DNA from: Pseudonocardia acidicola
Lineage (GTDB): Bacteria; Actinomycetota; Actinomycetes; Mycobacteriales; Pseudonocardiaceae
DNA: 64,000 bases
Direction: 5' to 3'
Assembly: GCF_012911935.1 (NCBI RefSeq)
Contig: NZ_JAAXLA010000013.1
Coordinates: forward strand, 1-64,000
This document shows, piece after piece, positions 21,241 through 29,617 of the stretch (position 1 is its first letter; each line of letters opens with the position of its first letter). Position numbers and translations under genes: made by a program. The notes beneath the pieces are model-generated. The model had not been told where the DNA came from, did no database searches, and saw only the letters and a program-made list of their open reading frames with translations.

Positions 21241-21962
21241 GCTGGCCGGGCGTGCTGCTGTGGGGCGTGCTGCCCTACGTCATGGTCGTGGTGCTCGTCA
21301 GCGGCACGATCTGGCGCTACCGCTACGACAAGTTCGGCTGGACCACCCGGTCGTCGGAACTCCACGAGTCACGACTGCTGCGTATCGGCAGCCCACTGTT
21401 CCACTTCGGGCTCCTCGTGGTGATCATCGGGCACGTCATCGGCCTGATCATTCCGAAGAGCTGGACCGACGCGGCCGGGCTGAGCCAGCAGGCCTACCAC
21501 GTGCAGGCACTGCTGCTCGGCGGCATCGCCGGGTTCTGCACGCTGGTCGGTATCGGGATCCTGATCTACCGGCGGCGCACCACCGGCCCGGTCTTCATGG
21601 CCACCACGCGCAACGACAAGCTGATGTACGTCGTGCTCGTCGCAGCCATCGTCGCCGGGCTCGCGACGACGCTGCTCGGCGCGGCGGGCGGTGAGCAGCA
21701 CAACTACCGGCTGTCGGTCGCACCGTGGTTCCGCTCGCTGTTCGTGCTGCAGCCCGACGTCGCCGCGATGAGCGCGGCCGGGCCGGCGTTCCAGCTGCAC
21801 ACCCTCATCGGCATGCTGCTGTTCACGATCTGGCCGTTCACCCGGCTGGTCCACGCGTTCACCGCGCCGGTCGGCTACCTGTTCCGGCCCTACATCGTCT
21901 ACCGATCACGCCAGCGCGGACCGGCCGCGCGCCCGGCACGCCGCGGCTGGGAACGGATCTGA
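21237..21962 (+). CDS. narI: Nitrate reductase gamma subunit (cytochrome b)
   Basis: A 241-residue membrane subunit with five helices that oxidises quinol and passes electrons through two b haems to NarH. Haem-ligand histidines are visible in LFHFGLLVVIIGHVIGL and in the pair QLHTLIGMLL and RLVHAF. It starts within the narJ stop (ATGA). The short C-terminal cytoplasmic tail is basic. It is the last gene of the nar operon and converges with a universal stress gene 88 bp away. Confidence 0.95.
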   Translation: MSWPGVLLWGVLPYVMVVVLVSGTIWRYRYDKFGWTTRSSELHESRLLRIGSPLFHFGLLVVIIGHVIGLIIPKSWTDAAGLSQQAYHVQALLLGGIAGFCTLVGIGILIYRRRTTGPVFMATTRNDKLMYVVLVAAIVAGLATTLLGAAGGEQHNYRLSVAPWFRSLFVLQPDVAAMSAAGPAFQLHTLIGMLLFTIWPFTRLVHAFTAPVGYLFRPYIVYRSRQRGPAARPARRGWERI

Positions 21963-22050
21963 CGCTCCGGAGAAGGCCGCAGCAGCCCGGTGACCGACGC
22001 GGCGGTGGCCAGCACGGCCAGCGCGCCGGTCGACCATCGCAGTGGTGCGC

Positions 22051-22569
22051 TCATGTGGCCAGCGGCAGCGCCGCGACAGCCGGGCTCCCGTCCGCCGCGG
22101 GCCGCGGGACCGGCCGGACGACGGTGACCGGACAGGGCGCGTGCGGCATGCACTGCAGACCCACCGACCCCAGCACCGCGCCGGCGAACCCACCACGACC
22201 GCGATGCCCGACCACGAGCAGAGCCGCGCGCCGGGCCTGCTCGAGCAGCACCCTCGCCGGGGAACCGGTCAGCGCCGGCACGTCGACGGGCACCCCCGCC
22301 ACCTCCGCGCCCTGCTCCGCGACGACCTCCCGGACCGTGCGCCGAACACGCTGCTCGACGTCAGTCGTGACCTGCTCGAGCGTCGGCAGCGCCGTCGTCC
22401 CGGCGACAGGTGTCCCGTAGACCACCGCCCAGTACTCCGGGGGCTGGAACACGCTCACGGCCCTGACCTGCGCGTCCCGGCGGCCGGCTTCCTCCATCGC
22501 GTAGGCGAGTGCCGCTCGGGACTCCGCCGATCCGTCCACTCCCACCACGATCGTGGCCCGATCGTCCAC
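22051..22569 (-). CDS. Universal stress protein (single domain)
   Basis: A 172-residue UspA-fold protein. The N-terminal strand is TIVVGVDGSAESRAAL and the ATP-binding motif reads VVGHRGRGGFAGAVLGSVG (G-2x-G-9x-GS form), so nucleotide binding is expected. GTG 22569 is chosen because GGGAGG lies six bases upstream. It resembles the one at 30885 closely in layout, including a tyrosine-rich middle (PPEYWAVVYG versus PPYWAVAYG), suggesting duplication. It is divergent from the Bpa-like gene, sharing the GGGAC-type site between them. Confidence 0.9.
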   Translation of the reverse strand: MDDRATIVVGVDGSAESRAALAYAMEEAGRRDAQVRAVSVFQPPEYWAVVYGTPVAGTTALPTLEQVTTDVEQRVRRTVREVVAEQGAEVAGVPVDVPALTGSPARVLLEQARRAALLVVGHRGRGGFAGAVLGSVGLQCMPHAPCPVTVVRPVPRPAADGSPAVAALPLAT

Positions 22570-22670
22570 ATCGTCCTCCCCCACATCCGGCGCCCGGCCC
22601 GCTGCCGGCTCCCCACCCACGCTGCCGACCGGGCCAGCGGGATGCGACGGGCATAAAGCCCCACGGAGGA

Positions 22671-22684
22671 AGGCCCGTGGTCCC
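22671..22684. promoter_or_regulatory. DosR-like site between usp and the Bpa-like gene
   Basis: AGGCCCGTGGTCCC; reverse complement GGGACCACGGGCCT, with one end mismatch. It lies 101 bp before the usp start and 175 bp before the leader frame on the other strand. Confidence 0.4.
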
Positions 22685-22859
22685 GGTCCGCCACCGGTAC
22701 CGCGGACTCCCGCCCACGTTGGACTCATCGGCGACGAACGGAAGAGACGAACGACCCGTGCCGCCCATCGCGCGACACCGAGATCGAGGGCCATCGCCTC
22801 GCGACCCGCAGTGCGGGACGCGGTCAGATTCGAACGGGTCACGAGCCGAGGAGAGAGCC

Positions 22860-22958
22860 ATGTCCGAACCTGCACCGGAGACGAGCGAACCGGCCGGGCC
22901 CGATCCGGTGACCGCCGCGTCGACTCCCGTGCAGGTACCCCGCCGGAGCGCCCGATGA
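22860..22958 (+). CDS. 32-codon leader frame in front of the Bpa-like gene
   Basis: ATG 22860 follows GAGGAGAGAG and opens a 32-codon frame rich in Pro, Glu, Ala and Thr. It resembles the disordered N-terminus usual in Bpa proteins. It stops as ATGA on the start of the next frame. Either it is a translationally coupled leader, or a single frameshift (real or sequencing) splits one Bpa-like protein of about 139 residues. Confidence 0.4.
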   Translation: MSEPAPETSEPAGPDPVTAASTPVQVPRRSAR

Positions 22959-23278
22959 GCCGCCCGGCCGACCCCGCCACGCTGACCCGGCTGGGCAGCA
23001 TGGTCGCCCAACTGCTGGAGGAAATGCACACCGCTCCGCTCGACGGGCCCGGCCGCGACCGGCTCCGCGACGTGCACAGTCGCGCGCTGGGCGAGGTGCG
23101 CGACCGGCTGCCCACCGAACTGCGCGGCGAGCTGGACCGGCTCGCGCGACCGCCCGAACCCGGGCGCCCCGCTTCCGGGGCCGAGCTGCGGATCATGCAG
23201 GCGCAGCTGGTCGGCTGGCTGGAGGGTGTGTTCGCCGGCGCGGCCTTCGCCGACGCGCTCGGCGACGGGCACGCCTGA
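22955..23278 (+). CDS. Bacterial proteasome activator (Bpa)-like protein, C-terminally short
   Basis: A 107-residue protein of the Bpa/PafE family, whose known members form dodecameric rings that open the 20S proteasome. The core helices are clear: RLGSMVAQLLEEMHTAPLD, then RDRLRDVH, RLPTELRGELDRL and AELRIMQAQLVGWLEGVFAG. The mycobacterial protein is about 170 residues and ends in GQYL, which docks into the proteasome. Here the sequence stops at DALGDGHA and lacks that tail. It may form rings that cannot open the proteasome, or hetero-rings with a normal Bpa elsewhere. It is followed by a strong hairpin terminator. Confidence 0.78.
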   Translation: MSRPADPATLTRLGSMVAQLLEEMHTAPLDGPGRDRLRDVHSRALGEVRDRLPTELRGELDRLARPPEPGRPASGAELRIMQAQLVGWLEGVFAGAAFADALGDGHA

Positions 23279-23292
23279 CAGGCCGATTCCCG

Positions 23293-23332
23293 GGGCCTAT
23301 CGGCGGTCGCGGACAGGACCGCCGATAGGCCC
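23293..23332. terminator. Strong bidirectional hairpin terminator
   Basis: GGGCCTATCGGCGGTC (23293-23308) pairs perfectly with GACCGCCGATAGGCCC (23317-23332) around an 8-nt loop. It lies between the converging Bpa-like and P-type ATPase genes and overlaps the ATPase stop codon, so it can end transcripts from both sides. Confidence 0.75.
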
Positions 23333-25930
23333 GGCGTGGGTGAACCGGCTGGCCCGGCGGTGCACCCGGTGCCGAACTCCGCGATGCCGCGGCACCGGCG
23401 GCGCGGCGGGACGCTCGGCGAAGAACACCCGCTTGGCCAGTTCGATCAGCACCAGGTAGGCGACGACCATCGCGACGAGGGCGAGGAAGAAGCCGATCGG
23501 CAGCGGCTGGAACCCGAGCATCCCGGCCGGCGGGGAGAGCGGCAGCACGATGCCCACCACGACCACGACCAGCGCCGCGCCCAGCAGCGCCCCACTGGGT
23601 CTGCTGCGCAGGAACGGCACCCGGCGAGTGCGGATCGCGAAGATCACCAGCGTCTGCGTGGCCAGTGACTCGACGAACCAGCCGGAGCGGAACAGGTCCG
23701 GACCGGCGTGGAGGATCCCGAGCATGATCCCGAAGGTGACGAAGTCGAACAGCGAGCTGATCGGGCCGAAGAACAGCATGAACCGGCGGATCATGTGCAG
23801 GTCCCAGTGCGAGGGCGCCCGCAGTTGCTCGGCGTCGACGCGGTCGGTGGGGATCGCGAGCTGGCCGGCGTCGTAGAGCAGGTTGTTGAGCAGGATCTGC
23901 GAGGGCAGCATCGGCAGGAACGGCAGCACCGCCGCCGCGCTCGCGGCGCTGAACATGTTCCCGAAGTTGCTCGACGTGCCCATCAAGACGTACTTGATCG
24001 TGTTGGCGAAGATCCGTCTGCCTTCGGCGACACCACCGGCCAGCACGCCGAGGTCCTTCTCCAGCAGCAGCACGTCGGCGGCGTCCTTGGCCACGTCGGT
24101 GGCGGTGTCGACGGACAGCCCGACGTCCGCGGCGTGCAACGCGAGCGCGTCGTTCACCCCGTCGCCGAGGAAGCCCACGTCGCGCCCGCGCCGGCGCAGC
24201 AGCCGGATCAACCGGGCCTTCTGCTCCGGTGAGACCCGCGCGAAGATCGTCGCGGACCCGGCGGCGCCGACGAGCGTGTCGTCGTCCATCGTCTCGATGT
24301 CGCTGCCGGTCAGCGTGCCGCCGGAGCTCAGGCCGAGCTCGGCGCACACCTTCTCCGCGACCAGCGGGTTGTCCCCGGTAGCGATCTTGACCGTCACACC
24401 GAGCTCGGCGAGCCTGCGCAGTGCGTCGCCGGCGTCGGCCTTGGGCCGGTCGACGAACACGAGGAACCCGGCCAGGGTCAGGTCGTACTCGTCGGCGGTC
24501 CCGATCGTGGTGCACCCCGGCGCCGGGCGGCTCGCCACGGCGACGACCCGGCCACCCGCGGCGAACCGGGCCTGCAGCGTCGCGGCCGCCTCCGGTGGCA
24601 CCGCACTGCATCGAGCCAGCACCGACTCCGGCGCGCCCTTGGTGACGATCAGCCGCCCGGCGTCGGGGTCCTGCACCAGCGCGGTCGTCATCCGCCGCTC
24701 GTGGTCGAACGGCACCGTGCCGAGGCGCCGGTAGCCCCGCGGAGGCTCGCCGGCCGCCTCCCACAGCGCGGTGTCCATCGGGTTCCCGCCCACCGCGACA
24801 CCGTCGGTCTCGGTGGCGAGCAGGCCGAGCCGGAATACGTCGCCGGCCGGCTGGCCGGCCGGGTCGACGGCGGCGCCGAAGCCGATCCGGCCCTCGGTGA
24901 GGGTCCCGGTCTTGTCGGTGACCAGCACGTCCATGTCGCCGAGGTCCTCGATGCACACCAGCCGCTTGACCAGGACCTTGCGCTGGGCGAGCCGGCGGGA
25001 CCCGGTGGCCAGGCTGGTGCTCACCACCGCGGGCAGCAGCTGCGGGGTGATCCCCACGGCGATCGCGAGGGAGAACAACAGCGAGTCGAGCAGCGGGCGG
25101 GCCAGCACCAGGTTGATCACGAAGATGAACGTGGTGAGCGCCAGGGCCACCTGCAGCAACAGCACCGAGAACCGGCGCAACCCGCCCTGGAACTCGGTCT
25201 CGGGCTGTCGCTCGCCCAGACCGAGTGCGATCCGGCCGAATTCCGCACGCCCGCCCGTCGCCACCACCACACCGATCCCGCTGCCCGACCGCACCACGGT
25301 GCCCATCAGCGCGCACGAACTCAGCTCGGCCAGCACCGTGCCTGCGGCCACCGGGTCGGTGCCCTTCTCCGCAGCGGCGGTCTCGCCGGTGAGCACGCTC
25401 TCCTCGCATTCCAGCCCGGCCACCTCCACGAGCCGAAGGTCGGCGGGAACCACGCTGCCCAGCGCGAGTCGCACCACGTCGCCGGGCACGAGCTCGGTCA
25501 CGTCCACCTCGGCGGGCACGCCGGCACGCACCGCCACGACCGTGTGCCGGACCGCGGAGTGCAGCGCCTCGGCGGCCCGCTCGGCGCGGTACTCGTTGGT
25601 GAACCCCAGCCCCACGCTCGCAGCGAGGATCACCGCGATGATCACGGCGTCGGTGTGCTCGCCGAGGAAGAACGAGATGACGGCGGTGACCAGCAACAAC
25701 AGCAGCAGCGCGCTGCGCAGCTGCCGGCCCAGTACCAGCAGCGCGCGCGCGTGGTGGCTGCGCACCGCGTTGGGGCCCACTGCGGCCCGCCGCGCCGCGA
25801 CCTCAGCGGGCGGCAGCCCGTCGCGGCTGCTGCCGAGAGCCGCCAGCACCTCCTCCGGGCGCTGTGCGGCCGCATCCTGAACCGGCATGCCATCGACACG
25901 GGCGGCCTGCCGCACGTCCGGCGTGGTCAC
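23297..25930 (-). CDS. P-type ATPase, Mg2+-importing (MgtA-like, type IIIB)
   Basis: An 877-residue cation pump. It shows the N-terminal cytoplasmic segment, two helix pairs, actuator motif SVLTGET, phosphorylation site DKTGTLTEG, nucleotide-domain KGAPE, hinge GDGVNDALAL, and a C-terminal set of about six helices. The sequence NNLLYDAGQLAIPTDRVD in the C-terminal helices is typical of magnesium-transport ATPases of the MgtA/MgtB group. Its GTG start overlaps the deacetylase stop (GTGA), so the two are co-translated. Mg2+ import is the likely job, by family. The C-terminus adds a basic, Arg/His-rich tail. Confidence 0.9.
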   Translation of the reverse strand: MTTPDVRQAARVDGMPVQDAAAQRPEEVLAALGSSRDGLPPAEVAARRAAVGPNAVRSHHARALLVLGRQLRSALLLLLLVTAVISFFLGEHTDAVIIAVILAASVGLGFTNEYRAERAAEALHSAVRHTVVAVRAGVPAEVDVTELVPGDVVRLALGSVVPADLRLVEVAGLECEESVLTGETAAAEKGTDPVAAGTVLAELSSCALMGTVVRSGSGIGVVVATGGRAEFGRIALGLGERQPETEFQGGLRRFSVLLLQVALALTTFIFVINLVLARPLLDSLLFSLAIAVGITPQLLPAVVSTSLATGSRRLAQRKVLVKRLVCIEDLGDMDVLVTDKTGTLTEGRIGFGAAVDPAGQPAGDVFRLGLLATETDGVAVGGNPMDTALWEAAGEPPRGYRRLGTVPFDHERRMTTALVQDPDAGRLIVTKGAPESVLARCSAVPPEAAATLQARFAAGGRVVAVASRPAPGCTTIGTADEYDLTLAGFLVFVDRPKADAGDALRRLAELGVTVKIATGDNPLVAEKVCAELGLSSGGTLTGSDIETMDDDTLVGAAGSATIFARVSPEQKARLIRLLRRRGRDVGFLGDGVNDALALHAADVGLSVDTATDVAKDAADVLLLEKDLGVLAGGVAEGRRIFANTIKYVLMGTSSNFGNMFSAASAAAVLPFLPMLPSQILLNNLLYDAGQLAIPTDRVDAEQLRAPSHWDLHMIRRFMLFFGPISSLFDFVTFGIMLGILHAGPDLFRSGWFVESLATQTLVIFAIRTRRVPFLRSRPSGALLGAALVVVVVGIVLPLSPPAGMLGFQPLPIGFFLALVAMVVAYLVLIELAKRVFFAERPAAPPVPRHRGVRHRVHRRASRFTHAGPIGGPVRDRR

Positions 25931-26721
25931 AGGAACTCGGTCACCGAGACGAACTCGTAGCCGCGGGCGCGAACCTGTCGGATCAGCTCGGGCAACGCGT
26001 CGGCGTCGAGAGTGGAGTGGTCGGTGGGGTGCGACCCGACATGCATCAGCACGATCTCCCCCGGCTCGAGCGCGGCCAGGGCCCGGTCGAGCACCGCGGT
26101 GGTGCTCATGCCCCCGGAGGTGCCGAGCCAGCCGGTGGTGTCGACCGTCCACCAGATCGAGCCGTGCCCGGCCGCGTTGACCAGCGCGATCGCATGCGCG
26201 TTGCGGGCGCCGTACGGGAAGCGGAACAGCGGCCGGGGATCGCGTCCGGTGACCGTGGTGATCGCCGCGGCGGCCCCGGCGATCTGGGCGGCCATCCCGG
26301 CGTCGGAGAGCCCCGGCAGTGACGGATGGCTCTGGGTGTGGTTGCCGATCGGATAGCCGGCGGCGGCGATGCGGCGAGCCTGCTCGGGATAGCGCTGCAC
26401 CCACTGTCCGGTGAGGAAGAACGTCGCCGGGGCGTGCGCCGCGGCCAGGGCCGACAGGATCGGCGTGACCGCGTCGGCGTTGGCGCCCGCGTCGAAGGTC
26501 AGAGCAACGACCCGGCGGTCGGTCGGCAACCGGTCCCACTCGGTCCCCCGCAAGGCGGACGGCAGCACGTTCGGGGCTGCCGCCTGCGGCCGGGTGGACG
26601 GCGCCGGGGTCGGAGCCGGAGCCCTCGACGGGGGGCCGGGCGGCGCAGGTCGCTGGGCCGAACTGCAGGCACCCAGCAGCACCAGGGGCAGCAACACCAC
26701 GGCCGTCCGGGACCGACACAT
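25927..26721 (-). CDS. Polysaccharide deacetylase lipoprotein (NodB domain)
   Basis: A 264-residue exported carbohydrate esterase family 4 enzyme. The signal peptide ends in the lipobox LLGAC (Cys19), and a Pro/Ala-rich spacer follows to about residue 55. NodB motifs are TFDAGANAD (motif 1), HTQSHPSL (metal His pair), RFPYGARN, DTTGW and LMHVGS. In motif 1 the usual second Asp is Ala (TFDAG), a variant known in this subgroup. It probably removes acetyl groups from peptidoglycan or another wall glycan at the outer membrane face. It is the first gene of a two-gene unit with the Mg-type ATPase, 58 bp from a perfect DosR-like site. Confidence 0.9.
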   Translation of the reverse strand: MCRSRTAVVLLPLVLLGACSSAQRPAPPGPPSRAPAPTPAPSTRPQAAAPNVLPSALRGTEWDRLPTDRRVVALTFDAGANADAVTPILSALAAAHAPATFFLTGQWVQRYPEQARRIAAAGYPIGNHTQSHPSLPGLSDAGMAAQIAGAAAAITTVTGRDPRPLFRFPYGARNAHAIALVNAAGHGSIWWTVDTTGWLGTSGGMSTTAVLDRALAALEPGEIVLMHVGSHPTDHSTLDADALPELIRQVRARGYEFVSVTEFL

Positions 26722-26779
26722 GCCGGGAACGGTAGGTAGCGATCAGGCGTCCCGGCAGGTATGTGAGAACCTGCTCGCC

Positions 26780-26793
26780 GGGACCTTCGTCCC
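26780..26793. promoter_or_regulatory. Best DosR-like palindrome, between deacetylase-ATPase and devS
   Basis: GGGACCTTCGTCCC, with GGGAC and GTCCC arms around CTTC, is flanked by CC and GG. It is 58 bp before the deacetylase start and 212 bp before devS, so it could drive both sides. It is the strongest copy of the motif in the window. Confidence 0.62.
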
Positions 26794-27005
26794 GGGAACC
26801 CGGCGACGGCGCAGACCGGCAGGACCGCTGTCGAGCGCGGCGACCACCAGCGCCGTCCTCGGCCCGGGCTGTCCCGCCGGCACTTCATCGGCGGTGCGAT
26901 GTGTGTTTGACTCGGATGGCAGGTCGCGGCACAGCCGCTGATCCTGGGCTCCACGGCTGGCGGACCTGTCCGCACCGTGGCGCGGCCCGTCGCTCCACTC
27001 CGAGG

Positions 27006-28835
27006 ATGTCCGTGAACCCCGATTCCGCCAGTTCAGGACCACCGGCGAACGCCGGACGGGCCGAGCCCGGGGCACCCGGTCACCCCGCTGCAGGATCTGC
27101 CGACAGCGATGCCGGTCGAGATGGGGCGCTGACGTTTCCGGATCTGCCGCGCCTGGAGCTGGATCAGCTGCTCGGCCAGTTGGTCGAGCGCGCCCAGGAG
27201 GTGATGGCCACCCAGGGCCGGCTGCGTGGGCTGCTGCACGCCAACCAGATGATCATCGGGGATCTGGCCCTGCGGGTGCTGTTGCGGCGGATCGTGGAGG
27301 CGGCCCGCGAGCTGGTGGGCGCCCGCTACGCCGCGCTGGGCGTCATCGCCCCCGACGGGGGTCTGGCCGAGTTCGTGCACGTCGGCATGCCCCCGGAGAC
27401 CGTGGCGCGGATCGGGGATCTCCCCGAGGGGAAAGGGTTGCTCGGGGCGCTGATCGACGACCCGGAACCGATCCGGCTGCGCCGCATCGCCGGTGACGAG
27501 CGGTCGTCGGGCTTCCCACCCGGCCACCCGCCGATGCACAGCTTCCTGGGGGTGCCGATCCGGGTCCGCAGCGAGGTGTTCGGCAACCTCTATCTCACCG
27601 AGAAGACCGGTGAGGGCGAGTTCACCGCGGAGGACGAGGAACTGGCCAAGGCGCTCGCGGCGACGGCAGGGGTGGCCATCGACAATGCCCGGCTCTACGA
27701 GGCCGCGCGCAGCCGCGGGGAGTGGCTGCGCGCCTCGGCCTCGATCACCAGGCGGCTGCTGTCCGCCGGGACCGACGACGCCGGCGAGACGGAACGACCG
27801 TTGCAGCTGATCGCCGAGCGCAGCCGCGAGATCGCGAACGCCGACCTGGTCACCGTCATGCTGCCGGACGAGGACAGCGAGGACCTTCGTGTCGAGGTGG
27901 CGGTCGGGGCCGCCGCCGAGGATCTGGTCGGCGTTCGCGTACCGCTGGACGGCTCGCTGTCCGGCCGGGTGTTCAGCACCGGCAAGCCGCTGCGGGTCAC
28001 CAGCCCGGGCGAGCAACCCGGGCTGGCATCCGTCGCGTCGGGATCGCTGGACGTCGGCCCGGTGCTGGTGATGCCGCTCGTGGGATCGGACCGGGTGCAC
28101 GGGGTGCTCACGACAGCCCGGCTGCACGGCCGGCCTGCGTTCAGCGCCGAGGACCTCGACATGGCCGCCGGGTTCGCCAACCAGGCCTCCGTCGCGCTGG
28201 AACTCGCCGAAGCCCGCGCCGAGCGGCAGCGGGCGGCGATGCTCGACGAGCGCGAGCGCATCGCGGCCGACCTGCACGACCACGTCATCCAGCGGGTGTT
28301 CGCCGCCGGGCTGTCGCTGCAGGGCGTGGCCGTGGGCCTCGGCCCGGGCAAGGCCGCCGACCGCATCCTCGGCACCGTCAAAGACCTCGACGACACCATC
28401 AGCCAGATCCGCACCAGCATCTTCCACCTCCATCACGTGCCCGGGTCGCCCGACTCCGGCCTGCGCGGCGGGTTGCTGGCCGTGGTCAGCGACGTGGCAC
28501 CGGTACTGGGATTCGAGCCCGCGGTGCGATTCGCGGGCCCGCTGGAAGGCACCGTGCCCGACGACGTCGCCGAGGACCTCGTCGCCGTCCTGCGCGAGGC
28601 GCTGAGCAACATCGCCCGGCACGCCCACGCCCGCTCCGCCGAGGTGGACGTCACCGCCCGTCCCGACCGGCTGACCCTCGACGTCCGCGACGACGGCATC
28701 GGCATGGCATCCACCACCCGGCGCAGCGGCCTGGCCAACCTGCGCCGCCGCGCCGAACGCCACGGCGGCACCCTCACCCTCACCCCACGCGAGCCGAAGG
28801 GCACTCACCTGTCCTGGTCGATCCCGACCCGGTGA
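27006..28835 (+). CDS. devS: DevS/DosT-like GAF-GAF sensor histidine kinase
   Basis: A 609-residue soluble sensor. The first GAF domain (about 90-235) contains GFPPGHPPMHSFLGVPIRVR, then SEVFGNLYLTEK, nearly as in DosS/DosT. His174 in HPPM sits where DosS has its haem-binding histidine. A second GAF covers about 255-400. The HisKA_3 box DLHDHVIQ has phospho-acceptor His424; the ATPase domain has LREALSNIARHAHA, DDGIGM and GLANLRRRAERHGG. It probably senses O2, NO or CO or redox state and phosphorylates the DevR-like regulator at 5408, although the two genes are 21 kb apart. ATG 27006 follows a weak GAGG. Confidence 0.92.
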   Translation: MSVNPDSASSGPPANAGRAEPGAPGHPAAGSADSDAGRDGALTFPDLPRLELDQLLGQLVERAQEVMATQGRLRGLLHANQMIIGDLALRVLLRRIVEAARELVGARYAALGVIAPDGGLAEFVHVGMPPETVARIGDLPEGKGLLGALIDDPEPIRLRRIAGDERSSGFPPGHPPMHSFLGVPIRVRSEVFGNLYLTEKTGEGEFTAEDEELAKALAATAGVAIDNARLYEAARSRGEWLRASASITRRLLSAGTDDAGETERPLQLIAERSREIANADLVTVMLPDEDSEDLRVEVAVGAAAEDLVGVRVPLDGSLSGRVFSTGKPLRVTSPGEQPGLASVASGSLDVGPVLVMPLVGSDRVHGVLTTARLHGRPAFSAEDLDMAAGFANQASVALELAEARAERQRAAMLDERERIAADLHDHVIQRVFAAGLSLQGVAVGLGPGKAADRILGTVKDLDDTISQIRTSIFHLHHVPGSPDSGLRGGLLAVVSDVAPVLGFEPAVRFAGPLEGTVPDDVAEDLVAVLREALSNIARHAHARSAEVDVTARPDRLTLDVRDDGIGMASTTRRSGLANLRRRAERHGGTLTLTPREPKGTHLSWSIPTR

Positions 28836-28951
28836 GCCGGTCGGGCCGGCACAGACAGCTCACAGTCGTGTGGAAGCGGCGCCGGTGGCCCTGTCGCGGC
28901 GAGGAAATGGCCGTCGTGATCATTCCGATGGCGGCGCCGGCTCTCGAGGTT

Positions 28952-28969
28952 CGTCCGGAGTCCCGGACG
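28952..28969. repeat. Short palindrome upstream of the DUF1876 gene
   Basis: CGTCCGG and CCGGACG flank AGTC. It lies in the 258-bp gap after devS. The same gap holds two imperfect GGGAC elements (28985-28999 and 29016-29030) with 15-bp spacing that does not fit the 14-bp DosR form. Confidence 0.3.
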
Positions 28970-29093
28970 GAGCCCTGCAACGGACGGGACTTGTCGGCCC
29001 GGACGACCCTGCTGCGGGACGCCACCGGCCTGCTGTGCTCGCCGTCAGGACCCAGCAGGCTCCTGCGGGCCGCCGGCAGCGGACGGAGGGCAG

Positions 29094-29327
29094 GTGAGCG
29101 ATGTGAAGCGGTGGACGGTGCTCGTCGACATCGACGAGTACGACGGCTGCATCCGTGCGGTCGCCCGCCTGCGCACCGGGGACAACGACCGGGCCGTCGG
29201 CACCGGGATGGCACGGCTGGACCCCGCCGAGCGGGAGGGGCCACCGATCGGGGGCGAGCTGGCGACCGCCCGTGCGCTGTCCGAACTGAGCTACCGACTG
29301 CTGAACGCCGTGACCCAAGGGCTCTAG
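29094..29327 (+). CDS. DUF1876 domain protein
   Basis: A 77-residue small protein, almost entirely the DUF1876 domain (KRWTVLVDIDEYDGCIRAVA, then GTGMARLDPAE and ALSELSYRLLNAV). Such proteins have an alpha-beta fold like double-stranded-RNA-binding domains and occur in actinobacteria next to stress and hypoxia genes; their role is unproven. GTG 29094 follows GGAGGGC. It converges with the DUF1918 gene. Confidence 0.85.
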   Translation: MSDVKRWTVLVDIDEYDGCIRAVARLRTGDNDRAVGTGMARLDPAEREGPPIGGELATARALSELSYRLLNAVTQGL

Positions 29328-29375
29328 CGGGCACCGGCGCCGCACGCGGCCACGGGCAGGGGGTCGCAGGTGGCG

Positions 29376-29615
29376 TCAGCGCGCTTTCTCAGCGCCTCGG
29401 GCGTCCGGTGGTGGTTGCTGCGAAGCCGGCGGGGGACATCGCAGGTGGGCATACGGAGGGGGAAAGACCACGGTCACGTGGTCGTCGTCGAGCCAGCGCA
29501 CCCGGTAGGGCGGCGAACCGTCCGGGTGCACCAGCCCGACGACCTGGCCGCGGCGCCCGTGCGGCTCGTGCGGTGCGGGAGGCAGAACGAGCCAGTCCCC
29601 GATGTGAGCACGCAC
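29376..29615 (-). CDS. DUF1918 domain protein
   Basis: A 79-residue protein. The first 55 residues are the DUF1918 SH3-like barrel (RAHIGDWLVL, GQVVGLVHPDGSPPYRVRW, HVTVVFPPP). The remainder is a Pro/Ala-rich tail. GTG 29615 starts two bases after the stop of the tandem universal stress gene, making it the last gene of a four-gene operon. Function is unknown; the family is common next to stress genes in actinomycetes. Confidence 0.82.
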   Translation of the reverse strand: MRAHIGDWLVLPPAPHEPHGRRGQVVGLVHPDGSPPYRVRWLDDDHVTVVFPPPYAHLRCPPPASQQPPPDARGAEKAR

Positions 29616-29617
29616 CG

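Noticed and set aside
23293..23332. Considered the long hairpin as an attachment site or mobile-element end
   Set aside because: It sits exactly between two converging gene ends with a terminator-like stem-loop; no integrase or target duplication nearby.
28985..29030. GGGAC-N5-GGCC elements near DUF1876
   Set aside because: They have 15-bp spacing instead of 14, so the arms are not in register with the DosR-type palindrome; a similar element at 13721-13735 was set aside for the same reason.
28907..29093. Plus frame starting AVVIIPMAAPALEV before the DUF1876 gene
   Set aside because: A weak start and initially plausible residues, but it runs out of frame through the DUF1876 gene without any domain; better explained as leader DNA.
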